Source of the DNA: an uncultured Haemophilus sp.
Lineage (GTDB): Bacteria > Pseudomonadota > Gammaproteobacteria > Enterobacterales > Pasteurellaceae
Length of the DNA: 7,375 nt
Assembly: GCA_902481695.1 (NCBI GenBank)
Contig: CABSXY010000095.1
Location: 1 to 7,375, forward strand
Direction: 5' to 3'
Position numbers and translations under genes: made by a program. The notes under the pieces are model-generated. The model was not told where the DNA came from. It was given only the letters and a program-made list of their open reading frames with translations, and did no database searches. Below are positions 1 through 5,722 of this stretch, one piece after another (the stretch's first letter is position 1; the number at the start of each line of letters is the position of its first letter).

Positions 1-828
1 ATGAAAGATGGCGTAATTGCTGATTTCTCTGTAACTGAAAAAATGTTGCAATACTTTATAAAACAAGTACATAGCGGTAACTTCATGCGTCCTAGCCCGC
101 GTGTACTCGTTTGTGTGCCGGCTGGTGCAACTCAAGTTGAACGTCGTGCAATCAAAGAATCAGCATTAGGTGCAGGTGCGCGTGAGGTCTATTTAATTGA
201 AGAGCCAATGGCGGCAGCAATCGGTGCAAACTTGCCGGTTTCTACCGCGATCGGTTCAATGGTCATTGATATCGGTGGTGGTACCACTGAAGTCGCAGTG
301 ATTTCTTTAAACGGTATCGTGTACTCCTCTTCGGTACGTATTGGTGGTGACCGTTTTGATGAAGCAATCATTTCTTATGTTCGTCGTACTTTTGGTTCTG
401 TGATTGGTGAACCAACTGCAGAGCGTATCAAGCACGAAATTGGTTCAGCTTACATTCAAGAAGGTGATGAAATTTTAGAAATGGAAGTGCACGGTCATAA
501 CCTTGCTGAAGGTGCGCCTCGCTCATTCAAATTAACCTCTCGTGATGTACAAGAAGCTCTTCAACAACCATTAAATGGTATTGTTGCAGCGGTACGCACA
601 GCGCTTGAAGAATGCCAACCAGAACACGCCGCGGATATTTTTGAACGTGGTATGGTGTTAACGGGTGGTGGTGCCTTATTACGCAACATTGATGTATTGT
701 TATCAAAAGAATGTGGCGTACCGGCAATCATTGCAGAAGAACCATTGACTTGTGTGGCTCGTGGCGGCGGTGAAGCAATCGAAATGATTGATATGCACGG
801 CGGCGATATTTTCAGCGACGAAATTTAA
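1..828 (+). CDS. mreB: Rod-shape determining protein MreB, 5'-truncated by window edge
   Basis: Bacterial actin homologue that forms membrane-bound filaments and directs the lateral peptidoglycan synthesis machinery. The 275 residues visible match E. coli MreB from about its residue 76 to the end, almost without gaps. The first codon here (ATG, MKDGVIADF) is an internal methionine, not the real start. About 75 N-terminal residues, including the phosphate-1 motif (DLGTANT in E. coli), lie upstream of the window. Visible motifs, in window numbering: EEPMAAA at 67-73, the phosphate-2 loop DIGGGTTE at 90-97, ERIKHEIGSAY at 141-151 and the adenosine-binding segment MVLTGGGALL at 218-227. The C-terminus is complete, with a TAA stop. 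mreC follows on the same strand after 86 nt containing an uptake-signal hairpin. The identification is secure; only the 5' end is missing. Confidence 0.97.
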   Translation: MKDGVIADFSVTEKMLQYFIKQVHSGNFMRPSPRVLVCVPAGATQVERRAIKESALGAGAREVYLIEEPMAAAIGANLPVSTAIGSMVIDIGGGTTEVAVISLNGIVYSSSVRIGGDRFDEAIISYVRRTFGSVIGEPTAERIKHEIGSAYIQEGDEILEMEVHGHNLAEGAPRSFKLTSRDVQEALQQPLNGIVAAVRTALEECQPEHAADIFERGMVLTGGGALLRNIDVLLSKECGVPAIIAEEPLTCVARGGGEAIEMIDMHGGDIFSDEI

Positions 829-835
829 TCTCTAA

Positions 836-844
836 AAGTGCGGT
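836..844 (+). repeat. DNA uptake signal sequence (Hin type), plus orientation
   Basis: Perfect 9-base core AAGTGCGGT, followed by A/T-rich tracts (848-853 and 859-867) that fit the extended consensus. It is the left arm of the hairpin between mreB and mreC. Confidence 0.92.
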
Positions 845-881
845 CAGAAAAATCGGCGTTTTTAATTCGTCTGATTTTTTG

Positions 882-890
882 ACCGCACTT
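882..890 (-). repeat. DNA uptake signal sequence (Hin type), minus orientation
   Basis: Perfect core read on the minus strand (ACCGCACTT on plus), followed on that strand by an A/T tract (875-880) and a second one (859-867). It is the right arm of the mreB-mreC hairpin. Confidence 0.92.
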
Positions 891-914
891 TTCCTTTCAA
901 CCCTAGGACAGTGA

Positions 915-1979
915 ATGAAACCCATTTTTGGTAAAGCACCACCATTAGGTATCCGACTCGCATTAGCGGTGATTGCTTCGATGACGCTCATTTTAGTTGA
1001 TGGACAAACTTCATCAATGACGAAGGCGCGTAGTGTCATGGAAACTGCCGTTGGCGGATTGTATTACCTTGCGAATGGGCCAAGAACAGTTCTAGATGGT
1101 GTATCAAGTAACTTGGTAGATACCAATAAACTGCTTATTGAAAATAAAGTATTGCGTGAGCAATTGCGTGAGAAAAATGCTGATCTTTTATTATTGGATC
1201 AACTCAAAGTAGAAAACCAACGTCTTCGTTTACTGCTTAATTCGCCTTTACGCACCGATGAATACAAAAAAATTGCCGAAGTGCTTACCGCTGAAACTGA
1301 TGTTTATCGTCAACAAGTGGTGATTAATCAAGGGGAACGTGATGGCGCTTATGTCGGTCAGCCAGTGATTGATGAAAAAGGGATGATCGGACAGATTATA
1401 TCTGTCGGCGAGAATACAAGCCGAGTATTGCTTTTGACCGATGTAACCCATTCTATTCCTGTGCAAGTTTTACGTAATGATGTACGTGTGATCGCGAGTG
1501 GTACAGGACACTCTGATGAACTTACTTTAGATAATGTGCCTCGTTCCGTGGATATTGAAAAAGGCGATTTATTGGTGACTTCCGGTTTAGGCGGTCGCTT
1601 TGTAGAAGGCTATCCGGTGGCAGTCGTACAAAGTGTGTCTCGCGATGGTTCTAATTATTTTGCAACAGTGAAAGCAAAACCTTTAGCTGAATTAGATCGT
1701 TTACGTTATTTACTTTTACTCTGGCCGAGCAATCTTGATATGTCGAAAGTGAAATCTATGTCACCAGAAGAAGTGCGTCGTTTAGTACAGCAACGTTTAG
1801 AAAGCCAAGCCCATGAAGCGACACATTCTGTGAGTAAAACCAAAATTACGGATGACCAAGCGGATAGCACTCAACCGCATACAGGAAAAGAAATCGTGGA
1901 TCCTGAAATTCCAACCACAATGCCTCAACAAGAGGAACCGGTTTCTCCAGAACAACAAGAACATAGGGATGAAGACTAA
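915..1979 (+). CDS. mreC: Rod-shape determining protein MreC
   Basis: Single-pass inner-membrane protein whose periplasmic part scaffolds the elongasome and links MreB to the wall synthases. The 354 residues show the family layout: a short cytoplasmic N-terminus, one transmembrane helix at about 12-29, a coiled coil at about 69-108 rich in L, E, K and R (NKLLIENKVLREQL), then the beta-rich periplasmic domain at about 120-275. Recognisable segments include VINQGERDGAYVGQPV (136-151) and GDLLVTSGLGGRFVEGYPVA (217-236). The tail after about 285 is Q/P/E-rich and probably disordered, as is common in Pasteurellaceae MreC. The start is supported by AGGA at 905-908, 6 nt before the ATG. The stop overlaps the mreD start as TAATG, so the two are probably translationally coupled. 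Confidence 0.96.
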   Translation: MKPIFGKAPPLGIRLALAVIASMTLILVDGQTSSMTKARSVMETAVGGLYYLANGPRTVLDGVSSNLVDTNKLLIENKVLREQLREKNADLLLLDQLKVENQRLRLLLNSPLRTDEYKKIAEVLTAETDVYRQQVVINQGERDGAYVGQPVIDEKGMIGQIISVGENTSRVLLLTDVTHSIPVQVLRNDVRVIASGTGHSDELTLDNVPRSVDIEKGDLLVTSGLGGRFVEGYPVAVVQSVSRDGSNYFATVKAKPLAELDRLRYLLLLWPSNLDMSKVKSMSPEEVRRLVQQRLESQAHEATHSVSKTKITDDQADSTQPHTGKEIVDPEIPTTMPQQEEPVSPEQQEHRDED

Positions 1980-2467
1980 TGCAAGGGCGTTTTATTTTTC
2001 AATGGGCGACCATTTTATGCTTCTTTGTTGTAGCACTAGTGATGGAGTTAGCTCCATGGCCAGCAGGTTTCCAAGCTTTTAAACCTTCTTGGTTAGTTTT
2101 AGTTTTACTCTACTGGAGCCTTGCATTACCGGATAGAGTAAGTATTGGTTGGGCATTTTTACTCGGGGTTTTATGGGATATTGTGCTAGGCTCTATTCTA
2201 GGCGTGCATGCATTAGTGCTTTCTGTCGCCTTCTATTTTGTTTCTAAATATTACTTAATGTTGCGCAATCTTTCCCTTTGGTTTCAAAGTTTATTGGTCC
2301 TTCTTTTCGTTTTTGCCATTCGAGTGGCTATTTTCTTGGTTGAATTCTCTTTACATGGGGCATTTTTAAACTGGCAGGAAATCTTTGGCGCCATCGCATC
2401 AGGCGTGTTATGGCCGTGGGTATTCTTATTGATGCGCACAGCACGTCGACGAGTCGGATTGCATTAA
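1979..2467 (+). CDS. mreD: Rod-shape determining protein MreD
   Basis: Small polytopic inner-membrane protein of the elongation complex, partner of MreC. It has 162 residues, the usual length for gamma-proteobacterial MreD. It is very hydrophobic, with about five membrane segments (roughly 8-28, 36-50, 58-85, 100-125 and 135-153). The conserved core KPSWLVLVLLYW, followed by LPDRVSIGWAFLLGVLWDI and GSILGVHAL, is present at about 35-78. The C-terminus is a short basic cytoplasmic tail (RTARRRVGLH). The ATG shares one base with the mreC TAA stop, and AGGGA at 1965-1969 can serve as ribosome binding site. A strong hairpin terminator begins 7 nt after the stop and closes the mre operon. Confidence 0.95.
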   Translation: MQGRFIFQWATILCFFVVALVMELAPWPAGFQAFKPSWLVLVLLYWSLALPDRVSIGWAFLLGVLWDIVLGSILGVHALVLSVAFYFVSKYYLMLRNLSLWFQSLLVLLFVFAIRVAIFLVEFSLHGAFLNWQEIFGAIASGVLWPWVFLLMRTARRRVGLH

Positions 2468-2474
2468 TCATAAA

Positions 2475-2504
2475 AAAAGCTGATGAAGATATTCATCAGC
2501 TTTT
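2475..2504. terminator. Bidirectional rho-independent terminator between mreD and rhlB
   Basis: Perfect 13-bp inverted repeat (2475-2487 paired with 2492-2504, core GCTGATGAA/TTCATCAGC) around a GATA loop. A T-rich run follows on the plus strand (2501-2510) and an A run lies on the other side (2472-2478), which gives a U-tract to transcripts from the minus strand. It sits between the mreD stop (2467) and the convergent rhlB stop (2509), so it can end both operons. Confidence 0.9.
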
Positions 2505-2508
2505 CTTT

Positions 2509-3768
2509 TTAGTTTTTACGACGGTAGTTTGTTTTTCTCGTCGTAGTATTTCTTGTTTGAGGCGTAGGGTTGCGTTTTAAACGATAAGGTTTTGGAATAT
2601 CAGTAATCAATGAATTCGGGTCATATTGACTGACGGGAATAGAATGACCAATGTATTCTTCAATTGCCGGTAAATTCATCGCATATTCTTCACAAGCAAA
2701 GCTGATCGATACACCACTTTCACCAGCTCGACCAGTACGGCCAATACGGTGAACGTAATCTTCTCGATCATCAGGTAAATCAAAGTTAAAGACGTGTGTC
2801 ACATCTGAAATATGTAATCCACGCGCGGCAACATCGGTTGCGACGAGAATATCGAGCTCACCATCGGTAAATTGTTTGAGCAATGAAAGACGTTTTTTCT
2901 GTGCCACATCACCCGTGAGCAATCCCACACGATGACCATCGGCTGCTAAATAGCCCCAAATTTCTTCACATTTATGTTTAGTATTCGCAAAAACAATGCA
3001 ACGCTCCGGCCATTCTTCTTCCATTAACGTGAGCAAGAGAGGAATTTTGTCTTCATTTGAGGGATAGAATAGTTCCTCTTTAATTCGATGCCCCGTTTTT
3101 TGTTCTGGTTCAATTTCAATGTATTCTGGGGAATTCATATCTTCAAAGGCAAGTTCTCGTACTTTGTAAGAGAGCGTTGCTGAAAAGAGCATAGTGAGCC
3201 GTTCTTGCGGAGAAGGACATTTACGTAATAAATAACGAATATCACGAATGAAACCTAAATCAAACATACGATCCGCTTCGTCCAATACTACGACTTGGAT
3301 ATCATCTAAACGGATAATCCCTTGTTTCACGTAGTCAATCACACGACCAGTTGTACCAATTAAAATATCCACACCGGCTTCAATCGCTTTGAGCTGTTTA
3401 TCATAGCCATCCCCACCATAAGCCAGTGCGGTTCGTAATCCACTTGTTTTTGCTAATAATTCTGCATCATGATTAATTTGTACAGCCAGTTCACGGGTTG
3501 GAGCAAGAATTAATGCGCGAGGTTGATTGGTAGCAAAATCAGGTTGATGCGTTAATAAATGATGAAATGTTGCCGTTAAAAATGCCATTGTTTTACCAGT
3601 GCCGGTTTGCGCTTGGCCAGCAACATCTTTTCCTTGTAAGGTAATAGGTAACGATAACGCTTGAATAGGGGTGCAATATTCAAATCCCTTGTCTTGTAGG
3701 GCTTTTTGTACGATAGGATGTAATGGAAGATCAGCAAACCGCTGCTGACTTAAATAATTTTCTTGCAT
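2509..3768 (-). CDS. rhlB: ATP-dependent RNA helicase RhlB (DEAD-box)
   Basis: DEAD-box RNA helicase; in E. coli it unwinds structured mRNA for the RNase E degradosome. From the chosen start it is 419 residues, like E. coli RhlB (421), with close similarity throughout. Motifs: Q motif ending CTPIQ (32-36), Walker A AQTGTGKT (53-60), PTRELA (90-95), DEAD (163-166), SAT (196-198), ATDVAARG (310-317) and HRIGRTGR (340-347). The RhlB-specific stretch EPEQKTGHRIKEELFYPSNE is present. A short basic T/N/R-rich tail (about 396-419) corresponds to the basic RhlB C-terminus, though the residues differ. The ATG at 3768 (MQENYLSQQRFADL) aligns with the E. coli N-terminus (MSKTHLTEQKFSDF). An in-frame ATG at 3813 would add 15 hydrophobic residues with no counterpart in E. 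coli, so I prefer 3768, although its ribosome binding site is weak. It is the last gene of the minus-strand block. Confidence 0.95.
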   Translation of the reverse strand: MQENYLSQQRFADLPLHPIVQKALQDKGFEYCTPIQALSLPITLQGKDVAGQAQTGTGKTMAFLTATFHHLLTHQPDFATNQPRALILAPTRELAVQINHDAELLAKTSGLRTALAYGGDGYDKQLKAIEAGVDILIGTTGRVIDYVKQGIIRLDDIQVVVLDEADRMFDLGFIRDIRYLLRKCPSPQERLTMLFSATLSYKVRELAFEDMNSPEYIEIEPEQKTGHRIKEELFYPSNEDKIPLLLTLMEEEWPERCIVFANTKHKCEEIWGYLAADGHRVGLLTGDVAQKKRLSLLKQFTDGELDILVATDVAARGLHISDVTHVFNFDLPDDREDYVHRIGRTGRAGESGVSISFACEEYAMNLPAIEEYIGHSIPVSQYDPNSLITDIPKPYRLKRNPTPQTRNTTTRKTNYRRKN

Positions 3769-3858
3769 AATAAATAACAGGTTCTCAGAAATAAATGGGG
3801 CTAAGGATACCATGAAGTCGGAAAAATATCCTTAAAAATAAAACGCTTATTAACAGGT

Positions 3859-4140
3859 TTAAGCTTGGGATTGAGCAGATTGGGTTCGTTCCCATTTTCT
3901 TGCAATATAGCTACAAGTTGGGTGCAAAGTGAGCTTTTTAGCTTGGATAAAATGAATTAAGGCTTGATAGAGTTTGTCTGCCATACCTTGTCCACGAAGA
4001 GAATCATCAACAAACGTGTGATTAGCATTAATGGTATCGGGTGTTTCATAAAAATAGGTGAGTTTCGCGATTTTCTTGCCTTGATCATCGAGTAAGAAAA
4101 ACTCACCCTGTTTACCATTGTCGTGATGCTGAAGACTCAT
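3859..4140 (-). CDS. Small GNAT-type N-acetyltransferase (YjdJ-like)
   Basis: Compact 93-residue protein of the short Gcn5-related acetyltransferase family (COG2388/PF14542 type) found alone in many bacteria; the substrate is unknown. The diagnostic block runs from INANHTFVDDSLRGQGMADKL to LHPTCSYIARKW. It contains the acetyl-CoA-binding loop RGQGMA, and a Cys and Tyr (TCSYI) in the place where the family has its conserved CPYV-like segment. I chose the ATG at 4140 because it makes an ATGA overlap with the yacG stop and has GGAG 6 nt upstream; an ATG four codons earlier (4152) lies inside yacG. Co-translation with yacG is likely, but no common function is evident. The stop codon lies inside a weak 5-bp hairpin followed by T-rich sequence on the minus strand, possibly a partial terminator. 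Confidence 0.85.
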   Translation of the reverse strand: MSLQHHDNGKQGEFFLLDDQGKKIAKLTYFYETPDTINANHTFVDDSLRGQGMADKLYQALIHFIQAKKLTLHPTCSYIARKWERTQSAQSQA

Positions 4141-4343
4141 TTGATACTCCATTCATCACTGATATTGGGATCCATGGCAAAATCAGCAGTATCACTTGGA
4201 ATAGCTTTTTCTTCTGCAGCCCATTCTCCTAAATCAATGAGTTGGCAGCGTTTGCTGCAAAAAGGGCGAAATTGGCTTTCCTGCGTCCAAGGCACAGGCT
4301 TTTGGCATGTCGGGCAAGGGACTTCAAAAATTTCATCAGACAT
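4137..4343 (-). CDS. yacG: DNA gyrase inhibitor YacG (zinc ribbon)
   Basis: Small zinc-binding protein; in E. coli YacG binds GyrB and blocks gyrase DNA binding. From the ATG at 4343 (MSDEIFEVPC) it has 68 residues, near the E. coli length of 65. Four zinc ligands are visible as CPTC (C10, C13) and CSKRC (C29, C33), followed by the family hallmark QLIDLGEWAAEEKAIP. An in-frame GTG at 4361 would add six residues but aligns poorly with E. coli, so I prefer the ATG, which has a purine-rich GAGAAAG upstream. The gene overlaps the coaE end by 8 nt and the acetyltransferase start by 4 nt. coaE-yacG adjacency next to pil genes is a common gamma-proteobacterial arrangement. Confidence 0.94.
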   Translation of the reverse strand: MSDEIFEVPCPTCQKPVPWTQESQFRPFCSKRCQLIDLGEWAAEEKAIPSDTADFAMDPNISDEWSIK

Positions 4344-4956
4344 TTTTCTTTCTCGATTCACTTAAATAAAATTGGTGCAATTCTAGCACTTTTTGTTTTA
4401 AGTGCGGTAAGTTTTCAGGCAATTTTGCATCATTTGAAATAATATCATCTGCCCATTTTAATCGTTCTTCACGGCTGACTTGTGCATTCATAATAGCTTG
4501 AATTTGCTGAATATTATTATGATCTCTCGATGATGCACGAGCCAGCTGAGTTTCAGGTTTAACATCGATAACAAGCACGCGATCGCAAAGTGTGGTGAGC
4601 TTGTTTTCAATAAGCAGTGGAACGACAAACAAAGTATAAGGAGCGGTCTGAGCATTTAACTGCGCTAACATTCTTTCGCGAATAGCAGGATGTAATAAAT
4701 GATTGAGCCAGTTTTTTTCATTTTCGTCTGCAAATACTTTTTTTCGTAGCTCAGCTCGATTTAATTCCCCCTCTTCAGTCAGAATTGATTTTCCAAAGTG
4801 CTCAGTAATTTGAGCAAGCAGCGGTGAGCCTTTTTCAACCACTTCTCTAGCCACAATATCTGCATCAACAATGGGTACACCAAGTTCAACAAAGAGATTT
4901 GCAATCGTGCTTTTTCCACTACCGATGCCGCCAGTGAGTCCTACAATATAAGTCAT
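4336..4956 (-). CDS. coaE: Dephospho-CoA kinase
   Basis: Last step of coenzyme A synthesis: phosphorylates the ribose 3'-hydroxyl of dephospho-CoA using ATP, in the cytoplasm. At 206 residues it equals the E. coli enzyme in length. The Walker A loop is GGIGSGKST (9-17), followed by VDAD (30-33) with substrate-binding aspartates, HLLHP at 86-90, VVPLLIEN (111-118) in the CoA-binding core and ETQLARASSRD (135-145) in the lid region. AQVSREERLKWADDIISND (158-176) is the typical C-terminal signature. AAGGA lies 5 nt before the ATG. An 88-nt spacer with a hairpin separates it from pilD, so it may be read through from the pil operon or have its own start. An uptake signal (4400-4408) lies within codons 183-186. 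Confidence 0.97.
   Translation of the reverse strand: MTYIVGLTGGIGSGKSTIANLFVELGVPIVDADIVAREVVEKGSPLLAQITEHFGKSILTEEGELNRAELRKKVFADENEKNWLNHLLHPAIRERMLAQLNAQTAPYTLFVVPLLIENKLTTLCDRVLVIDVKPETQLARASSRDHNNIQQIQAIMNAQVSREERLKWADDIISNDAKLPENLPHLKQKVLELHQFYLSESRKKNV
4400..4408 (+). repeat. DNA uptake signal sequence inside coaE, plus orientation
   Basis: Perfect core AAGTGCGGT on the plus strand. In the coaE frame it is read in reverse complement and encodes part of LPHL (residues 183-186), in the weakly conserved C-terminal helix, a site that tolerates a fixed motif. Confidence 0.9.
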
Positions 4957-4975
4957 GATATTCCTTGCTACTTGA

Positions 4976-5010
4976 TTTAAGAGGAGGATGTTTTACATCC
5001 CCTCCTTAAA
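4976..5010 (-). other. Hairpin in the pilD-coaE spacer
   Basis: The 88-nt gap between the pilD stop and the coaE start holds a 15-position inverted repeat: arms 4976-4990 and 4996-5010, loop 4991-4995. On the minus-strand transcript the arms pair with 12 Watson-Crick pairs, 2 G-U pairs and one mismatch. On the plus strand three positions fail, so the structure favours the coding-direction RNA. No T-run follows, so it is not a standard terminator. It could mark an mRNA processing or stability site, or separate pil from coaE expression. I see no convincing promoter in the gap. Confidence 0.5.
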
Positions 5011-5044
5011 CATAATATTTTTCAATGTTGCCAATATATTACAT

Positions 5045-5722
5045 TTATAGGTTGATTGCACTGGTGATGATTAACGATAAACAAAGAAAGGGCGCGAAAG
5101 GTAAAACAGGTTTACGAGAAATCCAATAGACTATGATGCCTAATAGACAGGCAATGAATAAGAAAAGTGGTAAGTGCGCGATGGTGAGATAAGCGCCGAT
5201 TCCTAAAGCGAGCCAATAATCGCCACGGCCTAACGCTTCCTTCTTATAAAACCATTTAGACAAATGGTAGATGATATAAAAAACACCGAAAAAACTAACC
5301 GCACTTTCTAAACTTTGAGAAAGCGTCAGAATTGAAAACTCTTGATGTGCGCCGAATAAACCCAGGAAAAATAAAAACAGGCAAGGTGTCGGTGAAATCA
5401 GTTGATAATGCCAGTCTAGCCAACTGATAACAAAAAGTAGACTAAGCGTAATCGCGAGCCATAAAGTAAATAATTCATCCTGAAGAAAATAATAGAGTGT
5501 AGCAAAACAGAGTCCAAACCCTAAAAAATAAAGGAAAATATGACCACACTTTTGAGATTGAATGGCTGCTTTTTTGCTATGGAAAATGGGTCTGTTTTCA
5601 GGATAAAGTTCGATATAGTTCTGATAAATTTCTTGTTGTAGATTGGGGATAAAACGAACGATATAAAGCCAAGCAAAGATGCCCGCTAAACCACCCAATA
5701 AGAAAAAGGCGAATGTCATCAT
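5045..5722 (-). CDS. pilD: Type IV prepilin peptidase PilD (short form)
   Basis: Inner-membrane aspartic protease that cuts the leader peptide from type IV pilin and pseudopilins. The 225-residue product is polytopic, with about seven hydrophobic segments. The two catalytic aspartates are visible as LDWHY (D103) and GRGD (D168) in KEALGRGDYW, and the late PFAPF block (208-212) corresponds to the conserved PFGP region. It is shorter than typical PilD (about 270-290). The N-terminal loop after the first membrane helix (about 25-60) lacks the usual two CxxC pairs and has one cysteine (C59), as I recall for the Haemophilus homologue. The ATG overlaps the pilC stop as ATGA, which supports the first of the two adjacent Met codons and implies coupling. 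It carries an uptake signal at codons 139-142. Confidence 0.9.
   Translation of the reverse strand: MMTFAFFLLGGLAGIFAWLYIVRFIPNLQQEIYQNYIELYPENRPIFHSKKAAIQSQKCGHIFLYFLGFGLCFATLYYFLQDELFTLWLAITLSLLFVISWLDWHYQLISPTPCLFLFFLGLFGAHQEFSILTLSQSLESAVSFFGVFYIIYHLSKWFYKKEALGRGDYWLALGIGAYLTIAHLPLFLFIACLLGIIVYWISRKPVLPFAPFLCLSLIITSAINL
5298..5306 (-). repeat. DNA uptake signal sequence inside pilD, minus orientation
   Basis: Perfect core AAGTGCGGT on the coding strand of pilD, read in the frame that gives S-A-V (residues 140-142). Confidence 0.9.

Larger units (their letters stand above)
834..892 (+). terminator. Uptake-signal inverted pair forming a long hairpin between mreB and mreC
   Basis: Two head-to-head copies of the Haemophilus uptake signal form the arms. 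A perfect 13-bp stem pairs 834-846 with 880-892. A bulged G at 847 is followed by 7 more pairs (848-854 with 873-879), then about 4 further pairs near a 9-nt loop at 859-867. The 3' arm ends in TTTT (889-892) with more T-rich sequence after it. Inverted uptake-signal pairs placed just after stop codons are a known terminator form in Pasteurellaceae. Here mreC lies only 22 nt downstream on the same strand, so the hairpin may lower rather than stop mreCD transcription, or mreC may have its own promoter. I see no clear promoter in the short space left. Confidence 0.7.

Noticed and set aside
1..3. ATG at the first base as the real mreB start
   Set aside because: MKDGVIADF is internal (about residue 76) in MreB; the ATPase phosphate-1 motif would be missing and nothing suggests a natural short form.
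189..1466. Four minus-strand open frames of 60-75 codons under mreB and mreC (189-371, 527-727, 812-1039, 1248-1466)
   Set aside because: They lie opposite strongly conserved coding sequence, have no recognisable protein features or ribosome binding sites, and one crosses the uptake-signal hairpin.
1852..2082. Plus-strand frame of 76 codons spanning the mreC/mreD junction
   Set aside because: It is an alternative frame of two well-supported genes and has no domain features.
3845..3864. Possible terminator after the acetyltransferase gene
   Set aside because: The stem is only 5 bp (GCTTA/TAAGC) with a 10-nt loop and includes the stop codon. T-rich sequence follows on the minus strand, but the hairpin is too weak to call.
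4123..4442. Plus-strand frames of 80 and 66 codons over yacG and coaE
   Set aside because: They are antisense to conserved genes, and their hydrophobic or basic content is explained by the complement of the YacG and CoaE codons.
5011..5044. Promoter for coaE upstream of the spacer hairpin
   Set aside because: A TTGGCA element is present on the minus strand, but no good -10 lies at 16-18 nt; the AT-rich TATTAT is at the wrong spacing.
5543..5551. Possible extra uptake signal in pilD (ACCACACTT on plus)
   Set aside because: It has one mismatch in the core (GTGTGGT instead of GTGCGGT), in a position important for uptake; counted only as a near-match.
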